DNA from: Cepaea nemoralis
Taxonomy: Eukaryota > Mollusca > Gastropoda > Stylommatophora > Helicidae
Length of the DNA stretch: 64,000 bases
Direction: 5' to 3'
Assembly: GCA_014155875.1 (NCBI GenBank)
Contig: JACEFZ010011695.1
Coordinates: 45,069 to 109,068 of the forward strand
The translations under genes and the position numbers were made by a program. Below, in pieces: positions 1 through 11,504 of the stretch (within the stretch, counting starts at the first letter, position 1; every line of letters begins with the position of its first letter). The notes beneath the pieces were generated by a model. The model searched no databases and was not told the origin of the DNA. It saw only the letters and a list, made by a program, of their open reading frames with translations.

Positions 1-3000
1 AAAGCCCACCTGTAGACCCTGTTGTTGTGGGGGATGCCAGACTGCATAACAGACAACGGAGAATTGTCGGTTTCGATCACAAACTGTGCTCCTGCCAAAA
101 ACCTATGAAGTTTTCTAACACAATAGATTAAGCTAAGGCCCTCCAATTCTGATGCTGAGTATCTTGATTCAGCTGGGCTAATTTTCCGACTTACGTTCAT
201 TACTGGGTGGAACTTCCCTTCGTAGAACTGTCCTAGTACCCCAGATATGGAGATAGCACTCGCATCTGTACGTAAAAAATAGGTAAGGTTTTGGTTAGGC
301 AAACGCAGGATAGGTGGAACGCTGAATAGATGTTTCAATTTTGATAAAGCACTAATTAATCCTGAATCTTGCACATTTAGTTTAGCCGAAGCTTTCAAGA
401 TGTTAGAAAAAACACTGGTGATTTCCGCCAGATTGGGAATAAATTTACTATAATAATTTACAAGACCAAGTAGACTTCGGACCTGTTTCTTGGTCGTTGG
501 CATTGTCAAATTTAGAATCTTGGTCACGATTCTTTCATCTGTTCTTAGTTGGCCCCTGCAGATGGTATGCCCTAGGAAGTCAATCTGTTCCATGCCAAAC
601 TCTACTTTAGTAGGCTTGACTGTAAGCCCGAATACTCGCAACCTGTCGAAGACTTGTCGTAGTTTCTGTAGGTGTGATGTCCAGTCTACAGTATGAATAC
701 ATATGTCATCAATGTATGTAGAAATATTGGTCATCCCATGGAGAAGATCCCTAGTTAGACGGACGAAAGTCGCTGGAGCATTACGAAGGCCAAAAGGAAG
801 AAAGCGCCACTCATAAAGACCTAAAGGAGAGGAGAAAGCTGTTAAAGGAATTGAATTTAATTGCATCGGTACCTGCCAATAACCTTTCGTGAGATCGAGT
901 TTGCTAAATATGCGAGATGTAGACATATCAAGGATCAAATCCTCGCATGCTGGTTTTGGTTCAGCGTCAATTTTGGTAATTTTGTTTAAACGGCGGTAAT
1001 CGACGCAGAGTCGAAAAGTTGAGTCCTTTTTGGCGACAAGGACGATAGGGAAAGAATACTCTGACTGAGATTTCTGAATTATTCCACTCGACTCAAGAGA
1101 TAGTAGTTCTTTGTCGAGATTAGCCCTATAATTTAGAGGGATGGAATAAGGCCGACACTTGATTGGGGTGTTGTCAGTCAGAATAATGGAATGTTCTATT
1201 CTGTCTGTCTTTCCTGGGATGTCGGAGAAAATGTCTATGTATTCCGTCACTAATTCTATCATCTGTCGTCGTTGCTCGTCTGTAAGTTTGGTTTCTATCT
1301 TTATGCTGTCGATGGTCCCAGTCGTGTCTACAGTAGGGACTGGTAATTCTATTTCGTCTTCATCGGTTTCGTTCAGTACTGTTGTTGTACTAGCTGCGTG
1401 TGCTGTTACCTGGCTAAGTGTGTTTGCGATGTCGCTGTCATGCGTCGCCCTACCTGGTGTAGTTGTGTTGTGTACGTCTGTCGTCCGATTACTTGGTGTG
1501 GGTGCATCTTGTTCGTCTGTCTGTAGTTCTTGTCGTGAGAAGTATGGTTTCAGCATGTTGATATGAAATATCTTTAATTTTCCTTTTATCGATATTTCAT
1601 AATCGACATCTGATATTTTACGTTCAACGTTGAATGACCCTTGCCAAGATGTTAGTAACAAATTACGTTTATCCGGTAGTAAAAGCAGAACCTTCTGATT
1701 TTGTTCAAGGTGTATAGTTTTCGCACCCTTATTTGCATAGTCGCGGTACATCTGTCCTTTCCTCTCCAAAGATGCCTTGGCTATTACACAAGCTTTCATT
1801 ATTCTATCGCGTGTTTCTGTTACCATCTCATACGGTGTTACTGCTGTTGGATTTTCTGGTAAGCTAGTAATAAGCTGATGGTAAATAGTTAGGGGTCCTC
1901 GAGGGTTCGCCCCATACACTAATTCAAAAGGTGAGAAACCCGTACTCGAGTGCGGAATTTCTCTATGGGCAAATAGCACTGCTGGCAATAGTGTGTCCCA
2001 ATCAGATGGGTTCTCTGCTGTTACTTTAGCCAGCATGTGTTTGAGATCCCCGTTAATTTTTTCTATGATCCCGTTGCTCATTGGGTGGTACGGGGTACAG
2101 AAATGCTGCTCTATTCCTAACAATTTTGTTAAGGCTTGCGTAGCAGCCGAAATAAACTGCGTTCCCCGATCCGATAGAATAGATCGTGGGAAGCCAAAAC
2201 GACAAAATAGGTGCAAAAATACATTTGCCACATCTTTGGAGGTGATGTATTTTAGTGGAATAGCTTCGATCCACCTGGTGCATAGATCCACGAGAGTAAG
2301 TATGAATCGGTTTCCTTTGCTTGCCACCTGATTTAGGGGTCCAACAATATCGACCGCCACACACTCAAATGGTCTAGATGCTAATAATGACCGTTGAACT
2401 TCGGCCGTCACATGCTTTCCCTTTCGTACAAGATGTTGACAAATAGTACATGAACGACAGAAAAATTTTATATCACTACAGAATTTAGGCCAGTAGAAGT
2501 GTGACAAAATTCTGGCTCTCGTTTTGTCATAGCCCAAATGTCCAGCAAACGGTGACTCATGTGCAATCTTTAGCAAATTTTGTCGGTATGTTACAGGTAA
2601 CACCGTTTGCTGAATTTCATGGTTATTATTTGTGTAATAACGCATGAGAATTCCGTTGTATTTTCTAAAATACCAAGATGCATTTTTAGTCACTTTCGCT
2701 TGCTCACCTAACAATTTAAAATAAGGTGCGATAGTTTGGTCGGTGCTTTGTGCCTCGATAAATTTCTGTCGAGTAGTGTTGGTATCGGCACCGCTGGGTT
2801 TTAACAGCTGTAACATCTCATTTTGTAAGTCAGTATAGTGTGTTTGCGTATCTGACCTTGTTACAGCATTAGCCATGTTTGTATGTTTCCAGGCCATTAT
2901 GTCGTCGTCTGTACATTGTTTCAATGAATCTAGACAGCCTAAAATCAGATCCGTACAGGGATCTTGGAGGATTGCGCAAGTGAATGTGCCGGTAAGGTAA

Positions 3001-3002
3001 GG
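1..3002 (-). pseudogene. pol: integrase, reverse transcriptase and RNase H region of copy A pol
   Basis: The frame is out of phase with the protease part because of a one-base deletion near 3000, and I read no stop from there to the window edge, though I did not check every codon. In order it holds the integrase zinc region (Cys pair near 2420-2470), the integrase core (first Asp in a VDIVGP context near 2345, second in DRGTQF near 2150-2173), a linker, RT with the YIDD box at 705-716, and RNase H running off the edge. At positions 1-30 it keeps a Trp codon (TGG) where copy B has a stop. The products would integrate and reverse-transcribe the element. It is a pseudogene only in being cut off from Gag-protease by the shift. 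Confidence 0.85.
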
Positions 3003-3754
3003 GTAGTAATATGCGCTTTTGCCAGTGGGTATTTCTCAATGGTTCCAGAGAAAGTACGGCATTTGACAAATTCACCCGTGTAATCTTCTGGTCTAACCAG
3101 TTCTTTTCTTAAACCAAGTAAAGTGCTCCCGCTATCGATTAAACAATGGCATGGTTGATCATTGACCAGTGCATCGTAGAACTTCAGTTTACCTCTGGAG
3201 GCACTAGCTGCGTTAGCATCTTCATTGGAGCATGGTATTACGTGCCCACATTTCAATTTACCATCCGCATGAAACTGGTGACATATGTCACATTTCTTAA
3301 AGTCTAATATGTCTGTCACTTCTGCCACACTTTCACATTCACTCGCTGGTAACACATTTACGAGTTCAGAATCAATTTCACTATCATCGTCTGATGACGT
3401 ATCGATGAGTGCAGCATTATTTGCCTTCATTCGTTGCCTACCAAGACATTTACTGCTATAGTGGCCATAGCTGGAACAAAAGTAACATTTAACAGCACGT
3501 TTAAATGAAGTTCTTCTACTTTCTTGCTTCTTTAACACTGTTTCTAAGTGTGAGGGATATCCTGGGTTCTTATCACACATAGAGTAGCTAGGATGAAACA
3601 AACTACAATATCCACATCGAGGTGGCTTCTGGTACGGTTTGTCTTTCTTACGATAATCTTTCTGATTGTAAGATCTATTAGGTACATTGTTTGCAAAAGC
3701 AGTGATCTCTGTATCATGTATTGTGGACTTAAATATGCCACGGTTAGAAGGAAA
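2945..3754 (-). pseudogene. CCHC zinc knuckle and aspartic protease of copy A
   Basis: The frame follows directly after the Gag stop. It encodes a Cys/His cluster (YCSLFHPSYSMC), then a classical CX2CX4HX4C knuckle beginning at CYFC, an acidic stretch, a further CDICHQFHADGKLKCGH cluster, and a retropepsin active site in the context LIDSGST. The knuckle should bind RNA and the protease should process the polyprotein. Compared with copy B, one base is missing near 2998-3012, so the frame is lost just after the protease core and ends at 2945. The segment aligns closely with residues 7-210 of the copy B pol. Confidence 0.85.
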
Positions 3755-4600
3755 TTATGCCGACCCCCGCTTTTCTAGTTGCTCAATGGATTCAATATCT
3801 GATTGTTGTAGAAACTTTGCAAAAGGGGTAGGGACGGTAGATATCACCTTGTCAATTACCATAAGATCTTGCAATTTATCAAAGTTTTTGCCCACTTTCG
3901 CCGCTCTATTCCATTTATTAAATGTGCTCTGCACGTTAGAGATGTAATCTAAGAAGGTTTCAGTTGCCTTTGGCTTTATTTGGGAAAATTGAATTTGGTA
4001 CCCAGTGGCATCTAAAAGAAAGTGTTGCATGATCCTATCGTGAATGTACTGATAATTGTTCCTTAGGTCTGTAGGTATAGATTCTATTACCTTTAATGGC
4101 TCTCCACTGAGATTTCTCATGTAGATCATTGCCCAGTCCTCCAAAGGTATTTTATGAGTCTTAAGTTGGAATTCTATATTCTCAGTCCATGCACTAATTG
4201 AATCCCCTACGCTATATGGTTTGATAAGGCCTTTATATTTACTGAACGTATTCTGTTCTTCTTGGCTATTTTGTTTGCTAGAGGCTATCTGTATGTTTGA
4301 ATCTACCTCCATTTCCTTCAACTTTAATTTAGTTTCTGAATCTACCTGTATTTGCTTCTGTTTGGTGGCTTCCTCGACTTCTTTCATCTTTTGTTTGGTA
4401 GCTTCCTCTACTTCTTTCAGCTCTTTTTGATGCTGCCTTTCTAATGCTCTTTCGTCTCTTTCTAGAGCAGCTTTTCTCTCTGTTTCTTCCTTCTGTCGAG
4501 CTAATTCTTCTTTGTATCTTTGGTCTACCCACTTTTCTAATTTGTCTCCAGTGTGGCCTATTTCCTTGCCTGCCTGGATACAATCATTTAATGACGCCAT
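3755..4600 (-). CDS. gag: Gag-like protein of copy A
   Basis: 281 residues, starting at an ATG whose N-terminus (MASLNDCIQAGKEIGHTGDK) matches that of copy B (MSTLADFIQAGKELGHTGKE), which supports the start. Residues about 30-110 are a Lys/Glu/Gln-rich coiled coil with repeats of the type EVEEATKQKMK. Residues about 140-235 resemble a retrotransposon capsid domain (AWTENIEFQLKTHKIP, then NLSGEPLKVIESIPTDLR). It would form the particle that houses the element RNA. The reading frame stops at TAA where copy B has TAT, and continues in the same frame into the zinc-knuckle/protease region, so Gag and Pol were probably one ORF and this stop is a lesion. Regulated termination at this point cannot be excluded. 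Confidence 0.8.
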   Translation of the reverse strand: MASLNDCIQAGKEIGHTGDKLEKWVDQRYKEELARQKEETERKAALERDERALERQHQKELKEVEEATKQKMKEVEEATKQKQIQVDSETKLKLKEMEVDSNIQIASSKQNSQEEQNTFSKYKGLIKPYSVGDSISAWTENIEFQLKTHKIPLEDWAMIYMRNLSGEPLKVIESIPTDLRNNYQYIHDRIMQHFLLDATGYQIQFSQIKPKATETFLDYISNVQSTFNKWNRAAKVGKNFDKLQDLMVIDKVISTVPTPFAKFLQQSDIESIEQLEKRGSA

Positions 4601-5525
4601 TTTGTGGCTTTATGTTAGTACAAAATGATATCACAGTAGTTTTACACAATGGTTTGTAGTTATGTGTTAGTAATTTACAATTTCACTGAAAAAAAAGATG
4701 CATGATTAACATAGTGCATACCAAAATATTTTGAAAATATACTCATCTAATTCTTTGGAAAATACGGCTCTTGGGATGTTCCACCGCTTTCTTCCGACAC
4801 ACATTAATGATCGACTCGAGAACACAACGGATGCTTCTGTTTAATAGAGCATCAATACTTTAGAGACATGCATGTGCTGTAAATACATGTTTATATTTCA
4901 TGCGGCTGATGAATGAAAAATGTGATTTAGATAATGATAAATGATGTTAATGAATGAATGTTATGATAGTCTGAATGATTGTCATGATTCGTAAGATGAT
5001 TCGTCATATGACAGTCAATGTCGTCTTGTCTTCACTTTCTATCTTGTTTGGTATAACTACGTTCTAAGGCTTCCGTTCAGTAGCTAATCTATTTCCTTTG
5101 TACAAAAAACAACTTATTTTGCACAAATATTTAACTGAATACGATGAATGGTGACATTGATGGCTGTATCACACAAAATGAAATGTACACGATGGTTTGC
5201 TTGATGATTTAAATTGATATTTGTATACATTTTCATTACTTTCAGTAGAATAACACACTTTCTTAAATTTTTGTAGAATCGCACAATTTGTAACTTAAAC
5301 TTCCTTCATTGTGGTTCAAGCTCCACAAATGCTATGATATTAATTATCACGTAGTAATGGTGTTAATCACTCACGTTATTCACAAAACAAAATTATTTCT
5401 GCCATTGTATGCAAAATAATTTATATTAGTTTTAGATAATTTCACAAAGAAATAATGTCGAATGGTGCTTATTGATGTTGGTTCAGGAATTTCTGATACC
5501 AATTGTCTGGTGACGTTGGTTCAGG
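4601..5525 (-). other. 5' leader of copy A
   Basis: AT-rich non-coding segment between the primer site and Gag. I see no ORF or RNA gene. Position 5467-5539 contains two imperfect copies of a roughly 53-bp unit that includes the primer-binding site. Confidence 0.6.
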
Positions 5526-5539
5526 GACTTTTGACACCA
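5526..5539 (-). other. primer-binding site of copy A
   Basis: On the minus strand TGGTGTCAAAAGTC, close to the complement of a tRNA-Leu 3' end (CACTTCTGACACCA type). It lies exactly 14 bases inside the LTR boundary at 5554, the same offset as in copy B. Confidence 0.65.
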
Positions 5540-5553
5540 ATTGGGGTCCTGCC

Positions 5554-6177
5554 TGTCAGCAACTTGCTTGCGACAGGTCTTTCAGGACTCCCCTACTTTT
5601 GCACCACACGAAATAACAACTCGTGTCATTTGCAAAAGGAATGCAATTTATTTAGAGCTGGTAATTCACAAGCTCTGCGAGCGGCATACTTCATTGACAT
5701 TAAACAACATGGTACGTTACATGGATGTAATGAAGTGGTGAGAATGATACTATTAATCACTAACTGAATCTAAAGCCTAATATTAACTATTGTCTAGAAA
5801 CTTATAGCATTCGTAAGGAACACGTCTACTCTCTAGTCGATTCAGTCCCGTCTGTCCTCACGCTACACATTGCGTGTTCAAACACGGACGCTGTATCTTC
5901 CGTGCCTTAGCGAGTCTTGCGTGCATAGTGTCCCAGCACGCTGGCCCGTTAACTTGAGTAACCGGGAAATGCACGGTTACTCGTAGAGGCAAGCTTCCCA
6001 ATGTCTTGGGGAAGCCCTCGCTCAACTGTACTCACCGCTCCCTTGGTTGACACAAGTGTGTCCCCTTGTGAGGCTATTTATAGCGCTGGTGTCTCTCCTG
6101 TCTGGTGTCTCCCTACTAGACTCTGTCTTAACTCTACTACTGGTATTCTTACCTCTCTAAACACTTATTGGAGATTT

Positions 6178-6182
<5 letters not shown>
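5554..6182 (-). repeat. 5' LTR of Gmr1-type copy A
   Basis: Begins TGTCAGC on the plus strand after the 14-base spacer and ends near 6182, where (CT)n starts, giving about 629 bp, close to the 624-625 bp LTRs of copy B. The exact outer end is blurred by the microsatellite, and sequence similarity to the copy B LTR is low by eye. Confidence 0.6.
6074..6083 (-). promoter_or_regulatory. possible LTR TATA box
   Basis: Minus strand CTATAAATAG about 100 bases inside the outer end of the LTR, in the correct orientation for transcription into the element. Motif match only. Confidence 0.4.
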
Positions 6183-6241
<59 letters not shown>

Positions 6242-6373
6242 CCCGTCACCCCCCCCCCCCCCCCCCCACACACACACAGGGGTTTCTTGTATGTAAACCA
6301 ACAAAGGAGCCAAACACACACGAACATAATTATTTCTTGTAGTACTTGTATATAAAAGAGCCGTGCGCGCGCG

Positions 6374-6422
<49 letters not shown>

Positions 6423-6725
6423 ACACATACACAGAAAGGATCTCTTGTATTTAAATTAACGAGAGAGTAAAAACGTGCGCGCGCACACACACACACCATA
6501 AATACACATACAAACACACATACACACAAGGATATATGGTATGTAAACTAACGAGAGAACGACACACACACACAAGTACACAAACACGCACGCCACGCGC
6601 GTCACACACACAGACACAGACACAGACACACGCAGACACACAGACACACACACAGACACACACACAGACACACACGCACACACAGACACACATACAGACA
6701 CACACACATACACAGATAGAAAGAT
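6181..6725. repeat. simple-repeat cluster (CT)n, (CA)n, poly-C
   Basis: (CT)n at 6181-6220, (CA)n following, a poly-C run at 6250-6267, and further (CA)n blocks to 6715 with interspersed GCGCGC. Three segments share an imperfect motif (GTATGTAAACTAACGAGAG type near 6290, 6448 and 6538), so the cluster is a tandem array with a period of roughly 100-160 bp. Long ORFs here are artefacts. Confidence 0.85.
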
Positions 6726-8065
6726 CTCTTGATGTCAACTAGCCAGTAACAACAACATACAGCATCAAGTGGCGTGTCTGACACAGATAGTTGAGAGGAG
6801 TGAACGGCATGCAACACTTCCTGAGAAGGTAAAGATGGACACACTATGTGAACAACGTGTTAATAGATAATGAGAAACAAAGGCTGCAGCAGGGTATGGC
6901 ACTAAGGTATGAAAACAGCTTGGTATGTGTGACTGCTGCCAGAAACAGAGATGTCACACAGTGTACTTACCTTACAGCCATCTTAAATTCGGTTTACAGA
7001 AATCACCGTGGGGAAAATAACAATAACAATAATACTAAATTAACGTAAAGAAAAATGTCAAAATAAACTAAACGACAACACAACGAATCTGACGTTTCGT
7101 TCTTATGATCTTCTTTAGGTACATCACAAACAGATCTAAATGAAATAAAATTAGAAAATAAAGATAAGACTAAATTATAGGGAGGGGGGGGGGGCGGGGG
7201 GTATCGAATGTTAATAGGCCATTACGACTCCTCCGTGCGCAGGAAGTCAAGGCAGGAGTTCCAGTGTTAAGTTGTCAAATAAGAAAATCTGAAGACACAA
7301 ATGTGGAAACATACATGAATATATAGAGGGGAGTCAGCACAGTTAAACAGTGGAATCTATAACAGTATTGATCCCAGCTGGATGGATGCATTCCAATATG
7401 TTGATTAAGTGTCTCTCGATTGTAAGTCTAATTAAGCTTAGACACGTGACCTTAATGTTGTGACACACATGTAGTGGACACCATTATGATCGGGTGAATT
7501 GCAATGGTTAGAGATAGATGTGTCTGAGTGTTGTGTCATGACCTACCTGCCTGTCCAATATATTTCATGTTATATCTTAGGCAAATAATAACAACATGCA
7601 TTAGATTGCGGGATGTGCATGTAAAAGAGTCTTTAAAGGAACATGTGCCTAAGGGGAATATGATTACGCGCACCTGAATAACGTGTGGGCATGTCTTCCG
7701 ATGACATTTACATGTGCCCACAGATGAACGAACTGTGGTGAGGCCACTGTGAACAAGCTGAGATTTGTTTTGCTGGGAAAGATTACTATCGGGCCGTTGG
7801 GAGTCGCACATTCTTTCTCACAACAATCGCACATACTTATTGTCACCTGAACGTGTTAATAACAGAGAAAATGTAACATGTAGTAACAAACCAGTGTGGA
7901 GGATGCTCTTTGACCAGGTCCTCCAGTTTGCTGGCAGTGTCGCTAAAGCACAGTGGTGGTGCTGGAATGAGCGTACCCTGGCTAGACGGGTCGCTTGTGG
8001 GGGACATTGTCGCAGTCTGCTTCTGACGTGGCATTTCTGGAGAAACCACTCACGAGGGTTCACTT
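6726..8065. other. intergenic sequence with no recognised gene
   Basis: No coding similarity recognised. It contains a poly-G run near 7182-7200 and, on the minus strand at 7091-7118, a CGAAACGTC motif reported below as a ribozyme-like relic. The rest appears unique. Confidence 0.5.
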
Positions 8066-8222
8066 GTCAAAGTGGACTGATGTGGTGGTGTCCCTCACCA
8101 AATGGGCAGATGTGGTGTTGCCTCTCACCAAGCGGGCAGATCTCGACGTGTTGTCTCCCACCAAGTGACAGGTCTGTGCGTGTTGTCACTCACCAAGTGG
8201 GCAGATGTGGTGTTGTCCCTGT
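8066..8222. repeat. minisatellite, about 4 copies of a 30-38 bp unit
   Basis: Units built on CACCAAGTGGGCAGATGTGG with variation in length. It ends just before a poly-A run at 8245-8254. Confidence 0.7.
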
Positions 8223-8319
8223 CGATTACTGCAACAAACACAATGAAAAAAAAAACTTGAAGACATCACAGCATTAAGTACAATAATTGAACACGCCATT
8301 GCAATACCCGTATGTTTAG

Positions 8320-9331
8320 ACCATCCCTCATTCGATGTGTCATGTGGGGAATGAACGAGCTGATAAACTGGCTGGCACTGCACCCCCTGTAGATGGCCAA
8401 CCCATGGATCGTGCCGATGTTATTAACGTCCTTAAAGATATGGCTAAAATTTGGTGGAACTGCGGTAAAGCAATATATACCTTGCACTGTCCATATACAC
8501 TAGCATTATGTCTTTTGAGCGGTGTATATGTATGTATGTGCGTTCACGCATATCAGTCCACCCAGACTTTAGGACTCGACTCATAATAACATATATGAGT
8601 ACATAATGGCGTTTTGGTTAGTACCACCATCATGCTTGTGTTCTTCCCCCCCCCCCCCCCCCCCATGCTTCGTTAGTACATCCACTGAGATTGCTCAGAT
8701 ACCCTTACCAGACCAGTTACCTTCCTGCCCTCCTGCCTCCCCCCCCCCCCCCCGCTTTCAATGTGCTCACTGAACCGTAACACCTATCACCGGGTATAAA
8801 CAGAATACATCGGAGATTTTCTCAGTTGCTTACAGATCGGAACTGTGAGGTGAGTATAAACATTTTTTTTCAATTCTCATTTTCTCTTCATTACTTTCAT
8901 TTTTTCATCCTTTTGTTCTTCTCGTCCTGTCGTCACCTTCTGATGTAGTCACAGGAGATCTCCTTGACTGTATGTTGTGTTTGTGAATGTGTTTGTTTGC
9001 TGATGAAGGCTAATCGCCGCAACGTCCTGTATGTGTCTTAATTCTGTTATGTAAAGCTGCACTACTTTATGTCATTTTATATTGTTTAAAGATATGGCGA
9101 AAACAGAGGAATTTGACGTCAGTGAATCCACATCGCTGTCCAGGATGAAAGACTTGGGAGTAAAAATCGGCACGGCCATTCGCGAGAGGTACATCGGGAA
9201 AACGAGGTGCCTCGTCAACCAACACAGAACTGGCACTATTAGCCACCGGACGCTGATGCATATGCTGGGGGGAGGATCTAAGCACTTATGGACCTGTCCG
9301 GAGTGCAATGAAGATACCCCAACTGATAACT
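8320..9331 (+). pseudogene. 3' relic of an RNase-H-bearing LINE, split by an insertion
   Basis: Two pieces read in frame as the C-terminal end of a LINE ORF2. 8338-8449 gives HVGNERADKLAG, the end of an RNase H domain, then DRADVINVLKDMAK. 9086-9331 resumes at KDMAK and ends with VNQHRTGTISHRTLMHML, HLWTCPEC and a stop. The same sequence type occurs at 25380-25700 (HAGVQGNERADKLAG, LINQHRTGVVSRYTL, HLWT), which identifies the family. The CPEC pair looks like half of a terminal zinc finger. The tail is (ACTGATA)n at 9320-9341. All upstream RT sequence is missing, so this is a 5'-truncated insertion. Confidence 0.75.
8450..9085. mobile_element. 636-bp insertion in the LINE relic, type unknown
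   Basis: Flanked by near-identical 18-bp copies of TTAAAGATATGGC(T/G)AAAA at 8432-8449 and 9086-9103, as expected for a target-site duplication. It has two poly-C runs (8646-8664 and 8741-8753), no ORF of note, and a CTGATGA-type motif near its right end. The long duplication suggests LINE-driven retroposition, perhaps of a SINE. I cannot assign it. Confidence 0.55.
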
Positions 9332-9332
9332 G

Positions 9333-9815
9333 ATAACTGATTGGTAATTTTCTATGCCTGAAGCTATCTGCTGCTGTTGCTGGATTCATTGACCTGGGGA
9401 TGTTCTGTGCCTGAAGATATTTGCTGGATCATTGACCTGGAGATGTTCTGTGCCTGAAGCTATTTCCTGGATCATTGACCTGGAGATGTTCTGTGCCTGA
9501 AGCTATCTGTTGGATCATTGAACTGGAGATGTTCTGCGCATGAAGGTATCTGTTGGATCATTGACCTGGAGATGTTCTGTGTCTGAAGCTATCCGTTGGA
9601 TCATTGACCCGGGGATGTTCTGTGCCTGAAGCTATCTGCTGGTGTTACTGGATCATTGACTTAGGGATGTTTTGTGCCTGAAGCTGTCTGCTGGATAATT
9701 GACCCGGGGATGTTCTGTGTCTGAAGCTATCTGCTGCTGTTAGTGGATAATTGACCTGGATATGTTCTGGGCCTGAATCTATCTGCTGCTTTTGCTGGAT
9801 TCACTGGCCTTGGAA
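9333..9815. repeat. minisatellite of about 43-bp units
   Basis: About ten degenerate copies built on GGATCATTGACCTGGAGATG followed by TTCTGTGCCTGAAGCTATCT. Some units carry an extra CTGCTGTTG. It starts directly after the LINE relic tail. Confidence 0.8.
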
Positions 9816-9889
9816 TCTGGGTGAGATCCAAGAGGAGAAGCTGACTGGGGTATCCAGAAAGGTGAACACACAGAATAGGTCTCATCTAC

Positions 9890-10650
9890 GGGACAAAACA
9901 AATCTATTTATGGTCCCAGAGAACCGGAAGTTATCTGGTGGACTTACACAAATCTATGTATGGTCACAGAGAACCAGGCACCATAAGTAATCTGATGGAC
10001 TTACACAAATCTATGTATGGTCACAGAGAACCAGGCACCATAAGTAATCTGATGGACTTACACAAATCTATGTATGGTCACAGAGAACCAGGCACCATAA
10101 GTAATCTGATGGACTTACACAAATCTATGTAGGGTCCCAGAGAAGCCAGGTGCTAGATGATATCTGATGGACTTAGGCAAATCTAAGTTGGGTCCCAGAC
10201 AATCCGGTGCCAGAAGTAATATGATGGACTTGCACAAATCAATATAGGATCCCAGAGAATCCGGTGCCAGAATCCATCTGATGGACTTACACAAATCAAT
10301 GTAAGATCCCAGAGAAGCCAGGCGCCAGATGACGTCTGATGGACTTACACAAATCAATATAGGATCCCAGAGAATCCGGTGCCAGAAGCCATCTGATGGA
10401 CTTGCACAAATCAATATAGGATCCCAGAGAATTCGGTGCCAGAAGCCATCTGATGGACTTGCACAAATCAATATAGGATCCCAGAGAATCCGGTGCCAGA
10501 AGCCATCTGATGGACTTGCACAAATCAATATAGGATCCCAGAGAATCCGGTGCCAGAAGCCATCTGATGGACTTACACAAATCAATGTAAGATCCCAGAG
10601 AATCCGGTGCCAGATGACGTCTGATGGACTTACATACACGAATGTAGCGT
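9890..10650. repeat. minisatellite of 57-bp units
   Basis: About 13 units with the core TCTGATGGACTTACACAAAT and then TCCCAGAGAATCCGGTGCCA. Two subtypes follow one another: an ACCAGGCACCATAAGTAA form to about 10110 and a CCGGTGCCAGAAGCCATC form afterwards. Because 57 is divisible by three, frames stay open on both strands (for example 10115-10681 minus). I regard those ORFs as by-products. Confidence 0.9.
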
Positions 10651-10659
10651 GCCATTTGC

Positions 10660-11500
10660 AGAACGTGGCAATCAACCCCAACCCTAGTTTGATTTACTAG
10701 GCAATCTTACGATCAGTAGTTTGCCATTGCTTTCTGAACGAGAAGTAAACTTTTAAGTCCAGCTGACCGATGTAGGAAATTATTAAATTACTCCCCCCCC
10801 CCCCCCCCCTCCTTTCCCTTGTGGAAGTTTAAGAGCGAGTGCTCTTATTGATGGAAGTTAGGGACACATTTTAGTCGCATTAAAAACATATTAATTTAAT
10901 TATTATTTAAAGCAATCTATCTGAGAGAAAAAAGGTTGAAGGCAGGAACACAAATGATACAACCAAGAGATGGACGAACTGCGGAATGCCACAGTGTATC
11001 GCCAGAGTGAGTGTTGGAGATTCATTGCAGCAAAATGACATTCCAGAGACGATACTTATCTGCGTGGTTTCATCAAAACTTGTGTAATATGCCCTGCCAC
11101 CGTTTTTGCACGAGGCAACACATGTTAATTAGCACTGGCCGTTGTTCGCAAGAGCACAATGTAACTGTTTATTGTGTTACAGTGGAATGTTCATTGTGTC
11201 TCCACCCTGAAAAAGCCAGGGTACACGCCCACGAACTACTTGCTGGAACGAAGCAATCTGATAGCTTAGTGCCACCGGCAGTATGCGGGGTTTTTCGACC
11301 TGGGGGAAACAATTACTTGATACCCGAGCGAATGGAATGGATGGAGAGTGACACATGGGAGTCATGGCGGGTCTAGAATGTCAAGAACGTACAAAGGCCG
11401 GAATTATTCGCCAGGGAGACCAGGGAGGAGGGAAATGCCGGAAGTTACTGTGCATTGAAGTCTCCTCTTGCTGATGAGGCATAAATATTTTAAACAAAAG
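10660..11500. other. no gene recognised
   Basis: Holds a poly-C run at 10793-10809 and no supported coding region. An open frame at 11011-11376 has no recognisable similarity. Confidence 0.45.
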
Positions 11501-11504
11501 ATAG

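Larger units (their letters stand above)
1..6182 (-). mobile_element. Gmr1-type Ty3/gypsy LTR retrotransposon, copy A (3' end outside window)
   Basis: Read on the minus strand the element runs 5' LTR (5554-6182), primer site, leader, Gag, CCHC-protease, integrase, RT, RNase H, and leaves the window at position 1. Integrase lies before RT, unlike ordinary Ty3/gypsy elements and like the Gmr1 group. It is clearly related to the complete copy at 53697-63092 along its whole coding length. It is broken by a stop at the Gag/protease junction and a one-base deletion after the protease. The other LTR and the target duplication lie outside the window. Confidence 0.9.
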
